In this document: positions 24,889-36,500 of the stretch, in pieces
Layout: each line of letters opens with the position of its first letter
Position numbering within the stretch: the stretch's first letter is position 1
Position numbers and translations under genes: made by a program
Notes under the pieces: generated by a model
The model's database searches: none
What the model was told of the DNA's origin: nothing
Seen by the model: the letters and a program-made list of their open reading frames with translations, nothing else
Source: Dactylellina haptotyla
Lineage: Eukaryota; Ascomycota; Orbiliomycetes; Orbiliales; Orbiliaceae
Direction: 5' to 3'
Assembly (NCBI GenBank): GCA_031310005.1
Contig: CM062380.1
Location: 3,782,001-3,846,000 of the forward strand
DNA: 64,000 bases

Positions 24889-24928
24889 GGCTTAGATCAA
24901 GTGTAGTATCTGTTCTTTTCAGTTTAAT

Positions 24929-24983
24929 GTAAGTCCTTATTCACGATGATACTTCTTGAAGTTTCTGCTGACATCTGGTAAAG
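24929..24983 (+). other. Intron 2 of the U2 snRNA gene (55 nt)
   Basis: Donor GTAAGT, branch sequence TGCTGAC (24966-24972) and acceptor AAAG; AAG acceptors are also used by the PL4 and ECM4 genes here. It lies in the loop of stem IIa, 20 nt after the GTAGTA branch-recognition element. Removal restores the expected TTTAATATCTGA order. Confidence 0.85.
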
Positions 24984-25466
24984 ATCTGAAAGTCACTCAA
25001 ATTGGGTGATTTATGGTATAATTCTATTTTTGAACTTCGGGGCCAATCTCTGGGCTTGCCTACGTTGGCTCCACCGTGTCTCTGGTATCGCACCATCTCC
25101 AGTTGATGCAACCTTGTTCTCTTTTCTCCATGGTCTGCTTTGTGACATCAAAGCTGCTGTAGAGAATTTGATCAACCCACAAGCTTGTGTCTCATATTTT
25201 ATAACGTTGCTGAGGTCTCTAGCATCCAGCGAGGGTGTCGCCAACCTATGAACGAATCACATCTCCCTCATCATTACAACCATCATCACATCAACCATAA
25301 AGAATGCTATCTTCGGTATAATAAGCTTTTCATTGGGTATCTGTTGGGTATCTCCAAAAATCAAACTAAATACAGGGTATCCTATAGTATGTACGTCGGA
25401 GTATATCCGATCTCGCCCGCTTCCCTCTCTCACCCCAGTAGATTCTCTTCTAAAATCCAGGTCACT

Positions 25467-26988
25467 TTACATAGCGGCTAAGAGGTACATCATTCCGCTC
25501 CACATCTCTTCACCGGTGGGCTTGATCTCCTTAGGAGACAACTGGAAGCCGCCGATACCGCCACCGTTGGGTCGCAACTCAATGCACCAACTGATCTCCG
25601 CCTTTCCAACATCCTGCATCCAATCTGTGCTGCCACCAACAGCCTTATAGAGGTCAGGACAGGTGGCACCGGGGGTGTACGTCTTCTTGCTAGTCTTCAA
25701 GACGGCACCAGCAACACCTTTAGCGAGGGATATCTGTTTGTCGTAGTTGGCGACTTGGCGGTTGCAGTCATATCCGTATGGCAAGAGGATCAGTTGACTG
25801 AAGCTGTGCCAATCAATGTACAACTTGATTCCCTTTGGGAGGCTGGCAGCGTGCTTGCTCAAGGCGGTGTTTTCTGGGGTGTTTCCAGGAGAGACACCGC
25901 GGAAGGTTTCGTCGCATGGATTCGTGGAGGAGCCACCAGGGGTCTCCCATTTGAATGGCCTATCCAGTTTTAGTCTATGCCTCGTACTAATATCTGCAGA
26001 GTTCCTTACCAGTTTCTGTTGATATCTGTGCCCACGCAGCTGTTGGAAGGATGAGTCTGTCTGCTCTTTCGCCAGAAACGGTTGGTAGTTTGGGTATAGA
26101 CGAAGCCTAGAGTGTTTGATTCGCATTAGTAAATTTTTGAAACTTATCAAACGCTGTTTTGCTTACCGTCTGGGTTAACCACTGGAATGATGTAGAAGTC
26201 GTAGTTGTCCAGGATACTGTGAACCTGGGTGTTATTGGAGTTATACCCAGTGATGAGTCCGTAGGTGAGGTATTCAACAGTCTATAACAGTTTGTTAACA
26301 GAAACTCAAAGGTCTAGTTGGGATTGCAAACTCACCATAGTGGAGATCCACTCTCGAGCATGGACGGTTCCGTGCCAGAGAACAGCTGGCTTAGAGTCCT
26401 TTCCACCGCTTCCCCAGATGTGAATACCGCTAAGTGACCTGCCCTGGAAAGACTTGCCAGCATCGAACAGCTCAGAGTTCCCAGGAATTGCGGCCTGAAC
26501 ATCCACGAGCCACTGCTGGTGCTCTAAGAATGTGTGGTACGCGTCGAACCAAGTCATGTCCGGGAAAACCTTAGGAACCAACTTGTCGAGAGCTAGTGTC
26601 CAGTTAGCAACTGTGTAGAATTTCCAAAGGCTGATAACCGATACTTACATGGGGAAATCTGCCTGGCAGCCGCAGAGTCTGGGAAGAAACCGCCTTCTTC
26701 AACAATCGAAGCCCCAAGATCCTCATCGAGAACTTCGTACTTCAACCTCATCTTCTCGAACTTGGTGAGACTCTCTGGCGCGATCGCAACCTCAATATAC
26801 TCCTTCGTGTTAAAATTGTACTGAACAACATTCAGTGTCTTCAGCATCTTCTCAATAGCGGGTGCCCGGCCGCGAGAGTCAATCCGAACAACTCTGTAGC
26901 CATCATAGGTAATCGGCTTGTCAGCGATATCGATAACCGCAGCCGAAGCCAGCGGCGCAATAAGAGCGAATAATGCAAGAAACTTCAT
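25467..26988 (-). CDS. Secreted M14A zinc carboxypeptidase with propeptide
   Basis: Removes C-terminal residues from peptides; made as a secreted zymogen. Exons 26988-26649, 26592-26336, 26281-26167, 26106-26010 and 25959-25467 give 433 residues, normal for fungal carboxypeptidase A-like enzymes. The start is the Met of MKFLALFALIAPLASA, a signal peptide; an upstream in-frame Met is less likely. The propeptide follows (residues ~18-110). Zinc ligands His and Glu are in VHAREW and the third, His, in IDWHSFSQ. The substrate Arg lies in DINRNW, split by intron 4, and the catalytic Glu in CIELRPNGGGIGGF. The order of motifs is complete and no frame is broken. It lies 350 bp downstream of the U2 gene on the opposite strand. 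Confidence 0.93.
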
Positions 26989-28071
26989 CTTGTTACTGAA
27001 TGATATGCTGAACAAATCCACAATGTCATTCCTATTGATCCACCGGAATTTCTCATCATCTTATACATCGACCCCAATGCCTAAGACACATCACCTCCTC
27101 TCCAACGAGAGCTTCCAAACCGCTCGCGATCCCAAACTCTGCAGCACCAACCACCTGACGTCCTAGGCAACAATCTACACTCTACACCACGCCAGCAGTT
27201 TCCAATCTTCAACCATCACGAACCCCCCAAAAGGTCAGCGGAGATCACACAAAACGAGTAGGTGAGCACGCTCGACGTATTCGATTACCAAGACCCGCAC
27301 ATCTATCTCGCCGTGGGTCGCGCATCTAAGAAAACCCACTGTCACACCCAATCGCCAACGATAACCATCCAAAATCGCACCAATCCAATGTTTATCCCTT
27401 GCGTAATGCCTGCGATTAAAGCCTTGTCACAATCTTGGAGGACGTCAGATAAGGTTCTCGCCAAGCGGACGGTGCAACCGTAGTAAACCTATATTCTGCA
27501 TATGCACATGCACCTCCTCTCCCCGCCCCCGGTCGGTCTCGGAATTCGGTGCCTAGGCGAGGCATTCCAACCTTCCAGAAGTTTACACCTGCTGTCACTT
27601 CGCTTTTACTTTTCCAAGTTTCTACTTGTAGGGAATACGAAGTTCTTTGGAAATCCCGATTACGATCGTATACGCTCGTTTGGCATGTATTGCTGAGTAA
27701 CTTGGCGATTTCTTGGTTTTGCGCGAACGGGAAGGTGGGTTTCCTGCGGGACTCTTAGGCTGCACAGGTGGGGTTAGATACCGGAGAGCCCAGAACATGG
27801 ACTCTTTCCGTGGCTATTGTCATTTCCAATCGATGGATACGTCCGTTCGGAGGATTTTTTTTTTGGTATAGCATGTGACTTTATTCCATGGTTGACATGT
27901 CACAAGTTGGTCTTAACTTTTCACTATCGGGGGTTTTGTGTTGGGATGTGTCATTTTTTTAACCTCACAGATTTGGAGAAGGGCTCGCTGGTATTGGGTA
28001 GCTATCTACAGGAGTCTAGAAATCTAGATACGGATGGAGATTTACGTATACTGTGAGTTAAAATGTGACTA
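26989..28071. other. Promoter region of the carboxypeptidase gene and 3' end of HBS1
   Basis: No gene is supported. Weak open frames on both strands lack motifs. The two flanking minus-strand genes read away to the left. Confidence 0.5.
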
Positions 28072-31056
28072 TTATTCTACAACGCCCGCGGCGACTGTAA
28101 GCCCATCCGCACGCAGGACTATCTTACTGCCCTTCTCCAGCGGGAGCGGTGCCCCCGTGACTGTAATATTGACGACCGCTAGGCTTCCGGGTCCAATATG
28201 TCTTGGCTTCTTCTTTGTAATCGTACCGCTAGCTTTGTCTAGCGTTGCTACCAGTTTTGTAATCCTACCTGAGGCGTTAAGCCTTCCTCTGTGAATATCA
28301 ACCATCATTGGCGTCAGACTTTCGAAAGCGAGAATCTTGGCTTCGAACTCCTTTAGAGGGACTAAAGGAGCATCTGCGTGGCATACGACGTCGCCGATTC
28401 TTTTTCGTGTTAGTCAGGCAGAAGTATATTGAAAGTAAGAGGCAGGGTTACTTACTTGAGGTAATCCATCTCTATTCCAGCCAAATGGAGCTGAACATTG
28501 TTGCCCGCAACAGCCCAGTCTGCCGCCTGGTTATCCACCTCTATAGCTTTGATGGTGGCTTTCTCATCACCAGGAATAACCACAATCGTATCTCCGACCT
28601 GCAGGTTCCCAATCTCAATCCTCCCGGATATTGTAACAGGGTTTATAACCCCTCCTCTATAAACATCAGCTATAGTCATCCGAAGCGCTTTCTCAATCGC
28701 TTTTGTAACAGGCTTGGCGGTCTCGAGCTCCTGAACGAGTGTCGGGCCGTTATACCAAGGCACCAAACCCTCTTCAGGCTTTCGAACGATATTATCGCCA
28801 GTGAGTCCACTGCACGGTATAAAGCTAACATTCTTGGCTTGGAACCCTGCCGTGGTGAGGAATTGCGACATTTGTTGCTTGATCTCATCGAATCGGTCTT
28901 GGTCCCAGTGCATCTGCATGCCATTAGCCTAGGAGTTTAAAAGGGAAGGAGGGCTGTGTATTTACTAGATCGAGTTTGTTGACTGCCACGATTATTCGTT
29001 GAACACCCATACTCCTTACTAGAAGCGCGTGCTCCTTTGTTTGCCCTCTAATGTTAAAGCCCGCTTCAAACTCTCCTGGGGATGAGTCGATGACAAGAAC
29101 CGCAAAGTCCGCCTGTGCGGCTCCAGCAATCATGTTCGGGATGAAATCACGATGGCCAGGGGCATCCAGAATTGTGAATCGCCCTTTCTCGGTTTCAAAT
29201 GCGTTGACTGCAATGTCGATAGTGACACCTCTGTCCATACTATTAGCTTGGTCTCTCCTTCGGGTAACGGGTCGATATACCTCGCTCTTTCCTCCCCCGT
29301 TTGATCTAAAACCCAAGCAAGTGCAAAGGAACTTTTGCCAATCTTCTCTGCCTCTTGTTTGTATTTTTGGATCGTCCTCTCGTCTACAACTCCCGAGTCG
29401 TATAGTAACCGGCCCATCAAAGTACTTTTACCAGCATCGACATGACCTATGATCATTAATTACTGTTTATTTTGCCAAAAAACATAAAAAAGCAAGATAC
29501 TTACCAATAACAACTAGATTGGCGTTTTCTTTCCTCCTTGACTTGGATTTCTCATATTCGGCAACTACATCAATTTTCTTCCGAGCAATCTTTTGGGGAG
29601 CTGGTTTTTCTGGGGCATCAGCGACCTTGAGTGCTTCTACACCCTTTTGTATCGCAGCTGCAGTTGAATTCTTTTCTGGTTTTTGACCCTTGACAAGACC
29701 TGAGATGGTATATTAATATACTGTCAGCGATACTAGATCCCAGCCGTACCTTTGCTTTGTGATTGGGCTGCCATAACAACATCATCGGGGCTCGGCCCTT
29801 CAAACCCCTGTTTAGCTTTCGCTGCAGCCTTTTGTGAGGGTGCTACAGAACAATAAATTTGTGAATTAGCGATTCCTTCACTGAATAATCCGCTGAATCT
29901 GTTCCCGAACATCGACATGGCAAAGCCTGACGGCTGGGCCTTGGGTAACAGATCTGGTTCCAAGCTTGGAGTGGCAAGTGTTTCTATTGGCTTTTCATCT
30001 TTCGGTGTATCGGGAGTGGCTTTCTCATGAAGCTGGTCGGGTACAGGTGGAGCCGCTGGAGTGGAAGTTGTAGTGGACGCCTTTGCAACGGCTGAGATAG
30101 TGGCAGGTGTATCCGTCTTCTTTTTCGATAGCCGATCGAGTAAAGATACTGCCGTTCTCGATTCGCCCCCAGCTTCCGCTGCTTTTTCGGCTTTTGCTTT
30201 ACTGCGAGCTTTGGCGAGAGCCGCGAGTTTCGATGTCTTCGGCTGCACACCAGAACCACCTAGAAGCCCCGATGTTCTACAATCAACGGGCATCGGAGGC
30301 GGCAATAGTTCTGAAAGCCTGTAAGATGGAACCGCTCCGAATGGTGTATCGTCCCAAAATCCAGGAGGTATCGAGTGACGTGGAGCCGAAGGAGATGAAG
30401 TTTGCCTGACTGTTTCAGAATCAAAAGATGCTCAGAAAGTGTGCTGCAACCAGAGTTCAAAGCGACTCACAAGAATATCCACCGTCTTGGCCTGGCCTGC
30501 CACTGTAGCTCTGCCAAGAAGAGAAAAGGAAGATGACAAACCTTTAGATTCGGCTGCCACGGCCTTCTTCTGCTTCTTCTTCTCCGTTGTGCCCGCTTGA
30601 TCTATTATCATCGCCCGTTAGTGTTGCAGCATCAAACGAGCTTCCCAAACTTCCATACTCAAAAGATAGGTTATCGACTTCTCCACATCGAAGTAATAAT
30701 ACCACAATGTCTCTTCGATCTTCTCGTTGGTCAGAGAGGGTACATCGTCTCCTAGAACTTCCCGGATTCTTCGCAGACCGTCTGCCATTTTCGCTGTGGG
30801 CGTCGGACACCGGTTAGGAGCGAGCGGTTCGGCGGGGTATCTCAGATGGGCATCGCGGGGTACCTTTATCTTCGGGAGACATTCCTATGGAAAGACGACT
30901 CGGAGGTTAGTCCGTGATGAACGGCAAACAGGGTCGATATATCACGATATAGGGGAGTATACCTTGATCTTCCTCTTCGTAATAGTCCTCTTCGCCGTCG
31001 TAGTCATCTAGCTCGTCCGCCAGATTCATCGTCCGGATTATCTTGTGTCGCGACAT
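28072..31056 (-). CDS. HBS1: Hbs1, ribosome-rescue GTPase (eRF3/EF-Tu-like)
   Basis: With Dom34/Pelota, Hbs1 recognises stalled ribosomes in the cytoplasm and triggers subunit splitting (no-go and non-stop decay). About 823 residues from ten exons: 31056-30963, 30884-30864, 30793-30659, 30601-~30467, ~30409-29750, 29699-29505, 29446-29281, 29230-28966, 28928-28456 and 28399-28072. The N-terminal Hbs1 domain is clear (acidic start, GMSPEDK, then [21 protein letters not shown]). After a disordered Ser/Thr/Pro/Lys-rich linker comes the GTPase core: [28 protein letters not shown] and CSGL, then two beta-barrel domains. The exon 4/5 junction is ambiguous: the best-looking donor (GTGAGT at 30470) leaves the frame one base short, while GTCGCT at 30466 keeps it. 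Exon 2 is a 21-nt microexon and intron 8 has only 37 nt. Confidence 0.93.
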
Positions 31057-32006
31057 TCTGGCGGTAGAGTCCCGACAGGTCTTAGCGCCAACGAGGTAAG
31101 ATATACGGCTTTGAAGTGCTTCTACACGGTATCGCGGGCTTTCGACTGTTTGATGGAGCTGTCCGGATCTCGTTGGAGCTTGAAGTCGTCGGGGTTCAGG
31201 TGATAATCCATCGGCCGAGTTGATCGTCGTCAATTGAGTTGCGTCGTTTCACAATTGTCTTGGCGCCGACTCTTCGACAACACAAATTGCTTCCGCTCTT
31301 GACGCCATGATTGTCTCGCGGACAAGCACGGCGGTTGATAATACGTCTGATCTGGGCAGTTCTGGTCTCGCGGGGCAGCTCTAAGCAATGGCCACGGCGA
31401 TTGCTAGTATTGCGTAGCTAGGTATCCTCGGGGCTTCATATGATCATGACCGTGGTATCAAAGTTCTTGATCACGAAAGCTAGCTGCATCTAGTTCAGGT
31501 GAACCCGCGCATACAATTGGACAATAGAACATCTATGAGCACTCTCAAAGCAATTGCCAGCACGAGCTCGCTCGCTATATATTTTGTCAAGAACGATCGG
31601 TTGCCTGTTCGCGATTCGGACGAGAGTCTCGTATCGGCGCCTTGGAAGCCGTGACGTGCAATGGGTTGAAAGCCAACATTACGTGACTCGATCGGTGGAT
31701 TCAATTCTTTGTCAAGATTTATAAGCGGCTCATTTCCTGATTGAGCTGCGCTGAAGCGTCAAAAAGTCGGCCGAGATTACCCGTTCCGACCTGGGGAACT
31801 GTATATAAAGTCTGCAGCGAAACTTTCAATCGACGAACCTCTTCAATCAGATTTCTACATTAAATCAGCGGATCAATATTTTGATATCACCGCTAATTTA
31901 AGATAGAACAAGCCCTACTTGTGCAGGAATTAATTTGCTACGGATTCGGTTATCAATATCGATACTACTACCTCCAGTTGTCAAATTTACACAAAAACAA
32001 CACAAA
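31057..32006. promoter_or_regulatory. Divergent promoter of HBS1 and ECM4
   Basis: A 950-bp region between divergently transcribed genes. A TATATAAAG element lies at about 31802-31810, some 200 bp upstream of the ECM4 start. No other gene is seen. Confidence 0.4.
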
Positions 32007-33305
32007 ATGTCGCAGGTTAACCAAGATGATGCAAAAGGACATGCCATCTACAAGATGGCCGACAAAGATGGTCAATTCAGGCGCAAGGCATCTACATTCC
32101 GTAGCCATGTCTCCTCAGATCCCAACTCGGAATTCCCTGCTGAGAAAGACCGATATGTAAGCTTCATCTGAACCTCTCGAAACATATACTTCACTCTTCC
32201 TAAATTTCATGAGTTTGTGAGCTGACTTCTCAGGAAGGTTTTGTATATCAATTGGGGGTGTCCATGGGCCCACAGAACTAACCTCGTTCGCTCTTTAAAA
32301 GGGCTGGAGGATATCATTGAACTTGTAGTTATGGACTTTACTCTAACTCCGGAAGGATGGTAAGTTTGGTGGTATATACCACTTGGGATAGCCGCTATGA
32401 GCAACGCAGCATAGCTAACAAAATCCTGCTAGGCTTTTCAACGGCAGCCATGGCTCGATGGAGAAAGATCCACTTTACGGTTTTACAAAGCTCTCTCAGC
32501 TCTATTTCAAAGCGGACCCGGACTACGAAGGTCGCTATACTGTCCCAGTGCTCTGGGACAAAAAGCGGGAAACCATTGTGAACAATGAAAGCTCTGAGAT
32601 TATCCGCATGTTCTACAGTGAATTCGACCATCTTCTCCCGGATTCTCAACGCGAAGTAAACAAACCAGGTGGTGGCTTATTCCCCGAAAATCTAAGCAAA
32701 GAAATCGAAGATATGAACGAATGGGTTTACGACAAGGTCAATAATGGTGTCTATAAGACGGGATTCGCTACCACTCAAGATGCCTACCTTAGTAACGTCG
32801 TTCCACTTTTCGAGAGCCTGGATCGCCTTGAGAAGCACCTAGAAGATAGAGGAACGAAATACCTCTTCGGAGACCATATCACCGAAGCTGATATTCGGTG
32901 AGTACGATGTGATCTGAATTCACTGCTTCTGTCTTTTAATACGCATTATAGGTTATACACAACATTAATCCGATTCGATGTTGCGTACTTTACGATTTTC
33001 AAATGCAACTACAAGATGATTCGATATGACTACCCTCGACTCCACAAATGGTTGAGAGTCCTATACTGGGAAGATAATGAGGAGACGAAAGGCGCGTTCA
33101 AAAAAACGACGTATTTTGAGACTGTAAGTACACGCGACGTATTGCTCTCGCTTTTACGAAGATTACGGGATATGAGAGAAAGAATACTCCAAGAGATATC
33201 GGGTGAATACTAACTAATAAAAAATAGTACAAGGAAGGATATTCCAAGACAATGCGGTCCCCAGTAATTCCATACGGACCGGCCATTGACATTATGTCGT
33301 TGTAG
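32007..33305 (+). CDS. ECM4: ECM4-type glutathione S-transferase (glutathionyl-hydroquinone reductase)
   Basis: Members of this Xi/omega-like class reduce S-glutathionyl-hydroquinones with glutathione using an active-site Cys. Exons 32007-32156, 32238-32359, 32433-32897, 32952-33123 and 33228-33305 give 328 residues, the usual length. Exon 2 encodes the signature WGCPWAHRTNLVRSLKGLED with the catalytic Cys; it appears only when the acceptor GAAG at 32237 is used instead of the CAG four bases earlier. The C-terminal helical domain shows TPEGWLFNGSHGSM, YTVPVLWDK, NNESSEIIRM, the FGDHITEADIRLYTTLIRFD block and an IPYGPAIDIMSL end. Probably cytosolic. The last intron (104 nt) is longer than most here. 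Confidence 0.93.
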
Positions 33306-33523
33306 CCGAGGTATCTAACTTAGCTGCTTGATAAATACGCGCAGTATAAATCATAATAGATTTAATTCACTTGACGTAACAAAACATTCAAAAATTTTGA
33401 ACCAAGAAGAACATAATTAATTTGTGATAAAGTTCACGGAGGAGGTGTTGGTGAATCATTTCGCAATATAACCCGCAGTTTCGCTATGAGGCTGCTTAAC
33501 AGATACATATTCGTTTCAGCCGG

Positions 33524-36500
33524 TTATTTTTCTGATTCCCGTCCTGTATCCGAAGAATAATATTGCAGTTGAATCGCAAGCCTAGGATAAGGGTATTTGA
33601 CCTTCTTCCTCTTAACTCCGATTTCGGGACAGACTATGAGTACCCTTGCCGGCAAATACCACTCACTGCTGTGGAGCAATAGCTTCATCCCATATTTGAC
33701 AAGCGCAGCAACTTCCCCCAGACTTAGAATTGTCACCCATTCAATATTTGACTCGGGAAATAGGTATGGCCGATCCGGATTTGAACTTTGTGGTCTGGGA
33801 ATATCCACGACCTGTCCATTTTCACATGATATAGACGGTGTACGTTGGGCAAGCATATCTAATACAGCCTCCCTTGTGCGAAGACTGGGCTTCCCGATAA
33901 TAAAATATTTCAAATTGACAACTTGACCTTTTGCTTGATCCCTAGCCAGTGTCCAGAGTCTCTCGTAGGCTTCTGATAACAGCAATTTCGTATTCTCTGT
34001 AATTGGATTGGCAGGCGGAGTAGTAAGGAATAAAATACCGTACTCCTGACTTATTGATAATTCGCAAATGATATCCTTAGCGTTTTCGTAAAATTCCAAT
34101 CTGTCTACTTTGCTGCTTACCGGTGGCAGATCGCTAGCCCTAAGATGTGGTCTAAACATCCTAAACGCCAGAGGCAAGTCTTCCTTTGGTCCTAGACGAG
34201 TTTCGAAGTAAAATGACTTCCCCGATATAGGGAGGGGGTCTTCTCGTATAAGGAAGGGGTCTTCTCGTACTCCAAGGTTTATGCTTAGCGTAACAGAGTT
34301 GATTTGTTTCAATAGCTCCATCCCGTGATACATATTGAACGCAAAGTCACTCCCGAATTGATCTCTAAGTAGTCTCGTAGGTGGATCAGGTATCTTTGTG
34401 ATTTTGGGAGTAGATTCGGGGGTAGGTTCGGGGGTGGGTGCTGGAGAGCTGGTATCCGTGTTTCCTTTGTTAGGCGCACCTGGTGAGTCCTGGTCTCGCG
34501 CGGGTAAGTCCTCAATCGCCGGTAATGATGGATGGTCGCTAGGCGGCACTGCGAGCACAATAACGAATTCAGGTTTGTATATTAATTCAAGTTCGTCGTT
34601 TGATCCATCCTGAACCCATCGAATGAAGACCCTCTGTACTAGTTTTCTTGCAATAAACTTCTCCAGGAAGAATTTCGACGTCATTCGCTGGACCGCCAGC
34701 ACTTCCAACGTCCCGAATACAATACCTAAGACATCATTGATAGATGTTCTTTGGTTTAAATTCCATCTATCTAAGAGCAAACTCTGTTCGAGGGATAAAT
34801 TTAGAAGATTAAAAACCTCTCTTACAAGGCTTGTTGTTTCAGCCGTGAGATTTAAAACTGAGATATGTGTTATCTCATAACCACTCTTACGTAGCTTACG
34901 GAAATCTAAATTATCCGCGAAGGCTATATATATTGCATCAGCTATATCACTAGCCCCAGGAATAGCTTGAGTTCCGCTGATCGAGGATATCGCGACGTGT
35001 CCAAAAGAAGAAGAATGCTTGTCTGAATCTTCTTTCGCGGCAAGTATCGCAAAATTATAAGTGCACAAATTACCGGGTGATTTTGCTGCCACTGCACTTG
35101 CAATCATCCTGGTGTATTGGAAAGACTCCGCCATTCCGATTTCTGAGGACAATATCGCATTATTCTGTTCCTCCGTGAGCTCCTCTCGATGCTCTAATAT
35201 GTACCTTCGATACTCCACTAGCGAAGATACAGGGGCACTGCTTCCGCCGAGTTCGATCTTGCTTGAAACAATATTGTATGCACCCCTTAACACTTTGAGC
35301 TTGACATATATCGTCCCGTCGACAACTCCCTTGTTTTTGCCACCTGTCGCTCTGCTGTAGTCTGGAACTCTCAATAACGGGAGTGCGACACCTTTAGTAA
35401 TCGCAATCGTTTCAGCTAGAAATTTTATGTCCAAATTCTTCTTCTTAATTGCAATTCTTGAAAACTCGAGACTGGGTTCGTGTATATCACTCTGGGCAAA
35501 ACCATCATCATCTGGTGCCATCCGAAGCGTTAATTTCTCGCTCTCGGCAGTGTTGAGCCTGATCAAAAAAGTGAATTCCAAATCCATGGGCAAATTCTCG
35601 CCTTTCGAAATCTTAATTCTCCGTCGGTGCCCGATTTCGACTGAACTTATCGTTGGTTGACCGAGATCTAAATACCTCTGAACATTTGAAAGCATCTTGA
35701 AAATAGCCTCTAACTCCAGCGTCGTCTGGAGATCCCGATAAATATCATCGTTTATCTTTTGCCCATCCCAGACATCCGAATTTTCCAATCCAAGTTTCAG
35801 GTTCCGCGACTCTTTGGACGCCCAGATCGTTAGGCTTGCTAGTTTATCGGTCTTCTGTTTCTCGAATGCTTTTTCTATTAAATTTGATGTCGTCGGCGAG
35901 ACGTACATGAATGCGATGTCATGGAGAGCACTGGCCCCTTCGGATTGTTTCCATATTCCGAAGATAACATTTCCTAAATCTTCAGCCTTATGAACGCCAA
36001 TATCATAGAGGTCTGTCTCGAAGAGTATTAGCTTTTCTCTCCCCGATGTCAATGCCTCCGCTGGAATTTTCTCCGGATCCCATTGAAATGTCTTTCGTTT
36101 AAAAGTAGGGGGCAATATCGTTGCGGCTTTTCGTTTTCGTGTGTTACCGGCGGGCTCGATATTGGCAATCGACAGGAATTCTAGCGTTGAATCTTCAAAT
36201 GCCTCTCTGGCGTTATCAGGGAAATTCTCTGGGTTGCTATCCATTTCTATGATGACTAAAGCCGTATGACTAATGCTATCTTCCTCTCTATCTGATGGGA
36301 GTTGCAATGAGAGCATAATCATATAATTTTGTGAAGCTTGATTATTTTGAGATTCTTTCCCCGGTAGGATATACCTGATAGATCTCAACTCTAATCCTTC
36401 AAATTGTTTCGGCCAAAAGCTAAGCATCTTTTGGACCGCTCCAATCTCTGGTGTTCCGAGCAACGCTGCCCAAATATTGAGACTATCCACATCATCCTGA

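Larger units (their letters stand above)
24806..25113 (+). ncRNA. U2: U2 spliceosomal snRNA, apparently split by two introns
   Basis: U2 snRNA pairs with the intron branch site during pre-mRNA splicing. Three exons, 24806-24822, 24889-24928 and 24984 to about 25113, join to ~187 nt, the normal U2 size. Seen in order: stem I (TCTTTGCC at 24811-24818 with GGCTTAGA at 24889-24896, six of eight pairs); the near-universal AGATCAAGTGTAGTATCTG with the branch-recognition GTAGTA at 24903-24908; stem IIa (CTTTTCAG 24915-24922 with CTGAAAG 24986-24992); stem IIb (TCACTC 24993-24998 with GGGTGA 25004-25009); Sm site ATTTTTG (25026-25032); stem III (GGGGCCAA 25039-25046 with TTGGCTCC 25065-25072); stem IV around CTGG...CCAG (25082-25102). 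Both ends are approximate. The unspliced sequence would break stem I and put 55 nt in the IIa loop. Splicing itself is inferred. Confidence 0.9.

Noticed and set aside
24538-24932. 125-codon and overlapping open frames (+ and -) across the U2 locus
   Set aside because: They overlap the U2 promoter and exons, have no motif, and the conserved signal is an RNA structure.
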